NCBI GenBank assembly: GCA_002384855.1
Contig: DGBP01000011.1
Coordinates: 25,395 to 31,118 of the forward strand
From: Nocardioidaceae bacterium UBA4001
Lineage (GTDB): Bacteria > Actinomycetota > Actinomycetes > Propionibacteriales > Nocardioidaceae
DNA length: 5,724 nucleotides
Reading direction: 5' to 3'
The notes below the pieces were generated by a model. The model saw nothing but the letters and a program-made list of their open reading frames with translations. It was not told where the DNA came from and made no database searches. Positions 5,272 through 5,724 of this stretch are shown here, piece after piece; within the stretch, counting starts at the first letter, position 1, and the number at the start of each line of letters is the position of its first letter. The translations under genes were made by a program, and so were the position numbers.

Positions 5272-5679
5272 ATGAGGACGATGCCGAGGGTGACCTTGAT
5301 GTCCGTCGCTGGGTTGAGCCTGCTGTCGGCTTGTGGAGGCCAGGTCATCTCGTCGGGCGACGTCACCGTGCTGGTGTCGGAGCGTGCCGATGCAGGAATG
5401 GATGCACTCGGTGGCGGTCGCATCGAAGTCGTCGGCGGGTGCCTCGGAGCCGGCGGCTATGTCATCGTGTGGCCCCATGGGACGGACGTCATCGACGACG
5501 ATCCCCTGACCATCGACATCCCGGACTACGGGACGTTCACTGTCGGTGATGACGTCCAGGTGGCGGGCGGCTTCGTCTTGGAGCACTCATCCCGCGAGGT
5601 CGAACCGGGCCCGTACCAGGCGAGTGGCGTCACCGTGCCGACCGAATGCGCCAGGCACGACATCTTCGTGGCCAACTGA
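5272..5679 (+). CDS. Small putative secreted lipoprotein, unknown function
   Basis: The 135-residue product begins MRTMPRVTLMSVAGLSLLSAC: a basic start, a hydrophobic stretch and the lipobox LSAC with lipidation Cys21. The mature protein would be anchored outside the membrane. Residues 30-135 are rich in short beta-strand patterns with glycine turns (GGYVIVWPHGTDVID at 61-75, PLTIDIPDYGTFTVGDDVQV at 78-97) and carry two more cysteines, Cys57 (GGCLGAGG) and Cys126 (PTECARHD), which could form a disulfide. The form suggests a small beta-sandwich or barrel. I recognise no family and assign no function. The consensus Shine-Dalgarno sequence, the signal peptide and the clean stop argue that it is real although codon bias is modest. 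No partner gene follows within the window. The open frame extends upstream to 4732, but that part is antisense to the pseudogene and not coding. Confidence 0.8.
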   Translation: MRTMPRVTLMSVAGLSLLSACGGQVISSGDVTVLVSERADAGMDALGGGRIEVVGGCLGAGGYVIVWPHGTDVIDDDPLTIDIPDYGTFTVGDDVQVAGGFVLEHSSREVEPGPYQASGVTVPTECARHDIFVAN

Positions 5680-5724
5680 GCCCTCTTCACGCACGGCCGC
5701 TGGGCCTTCCCCCCGATCCTTGGA

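Noticed and set aside
1..5724. A new defence, mobile or multi-gene system
   Set aside because: No nuclease, transposase, integrase, toxin-antitoxin pair, repeat array or attachment-site duplication was seen; the genes are metabolic or single unknowns with separate transcription signals.

Overview
The window is GC-rich DNA with strong third-position G/C bias in its main genes. It reads as chromosomal sequence from an actinobacterium (Actinomycetota); I would guess the Nocardioides/Streptomyces side of the phylum but cannot fix the genus. No mobile element, CRISPR array, tRNA, rRNA or integrase is visible. I did not find a convincing new multi-gene system. The most interesting items are decayed genes, unusual hairpins at gene ends, and a run of apparently leaderless genes.

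Layout. Bases 1-179 (minus) hold the N-terminal part of an A-type iron-sulfur carrier (ErpA-like), cut by the window edge. Bases 180-515 hold the erpA upstream region and then, on the plus strand, what looks like the orphan 3' end of a protein gene. A 22-bp perfect hairpin (514-562) separates that remnant from a convergent glycerate kinase (534-1631, minus); one arm lies inside the kinase gene. A 49-bp divergent gap leads to a GNAT-type acetyltransferase (1681-2583, plus), then quinolinate synthase nadA (2661-3824, plus). After a probable terminator hairpin comes a pentapeptide-repeat/DinB-fold protein (3960-4691, plus). A 26-bp perfect palindrome (4706-4731) ends that gene and lies between it and a convergent minus-strand pseudogene of a DUF2199-like family (about 4753-5096), which has an internal deletion and a frame change. 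The last gene (5272-5679, plus) is a small lipoprotein of unknown function with a very good ribosome binding site. Nothing is recognised in 5680-5724.

How the genes relate. NadA needs a [4Fe-4S] cluster and ErpA-type proteins deliver such clusters, so their proximity makes functional sense, although they are not co-transcribed here. NadA consumes dihydroxyacetone phosphate, and glycerate kinase feeds lower glycolysis; both touch triose metabolism, but there is no operon link. The part right of nadA uses visibly more A/T-ending codons than nadA or the kinase and contains the clearer pseudogene and the unknown lipoprotein, so it looks more like an accessory segment beside a conserved core.
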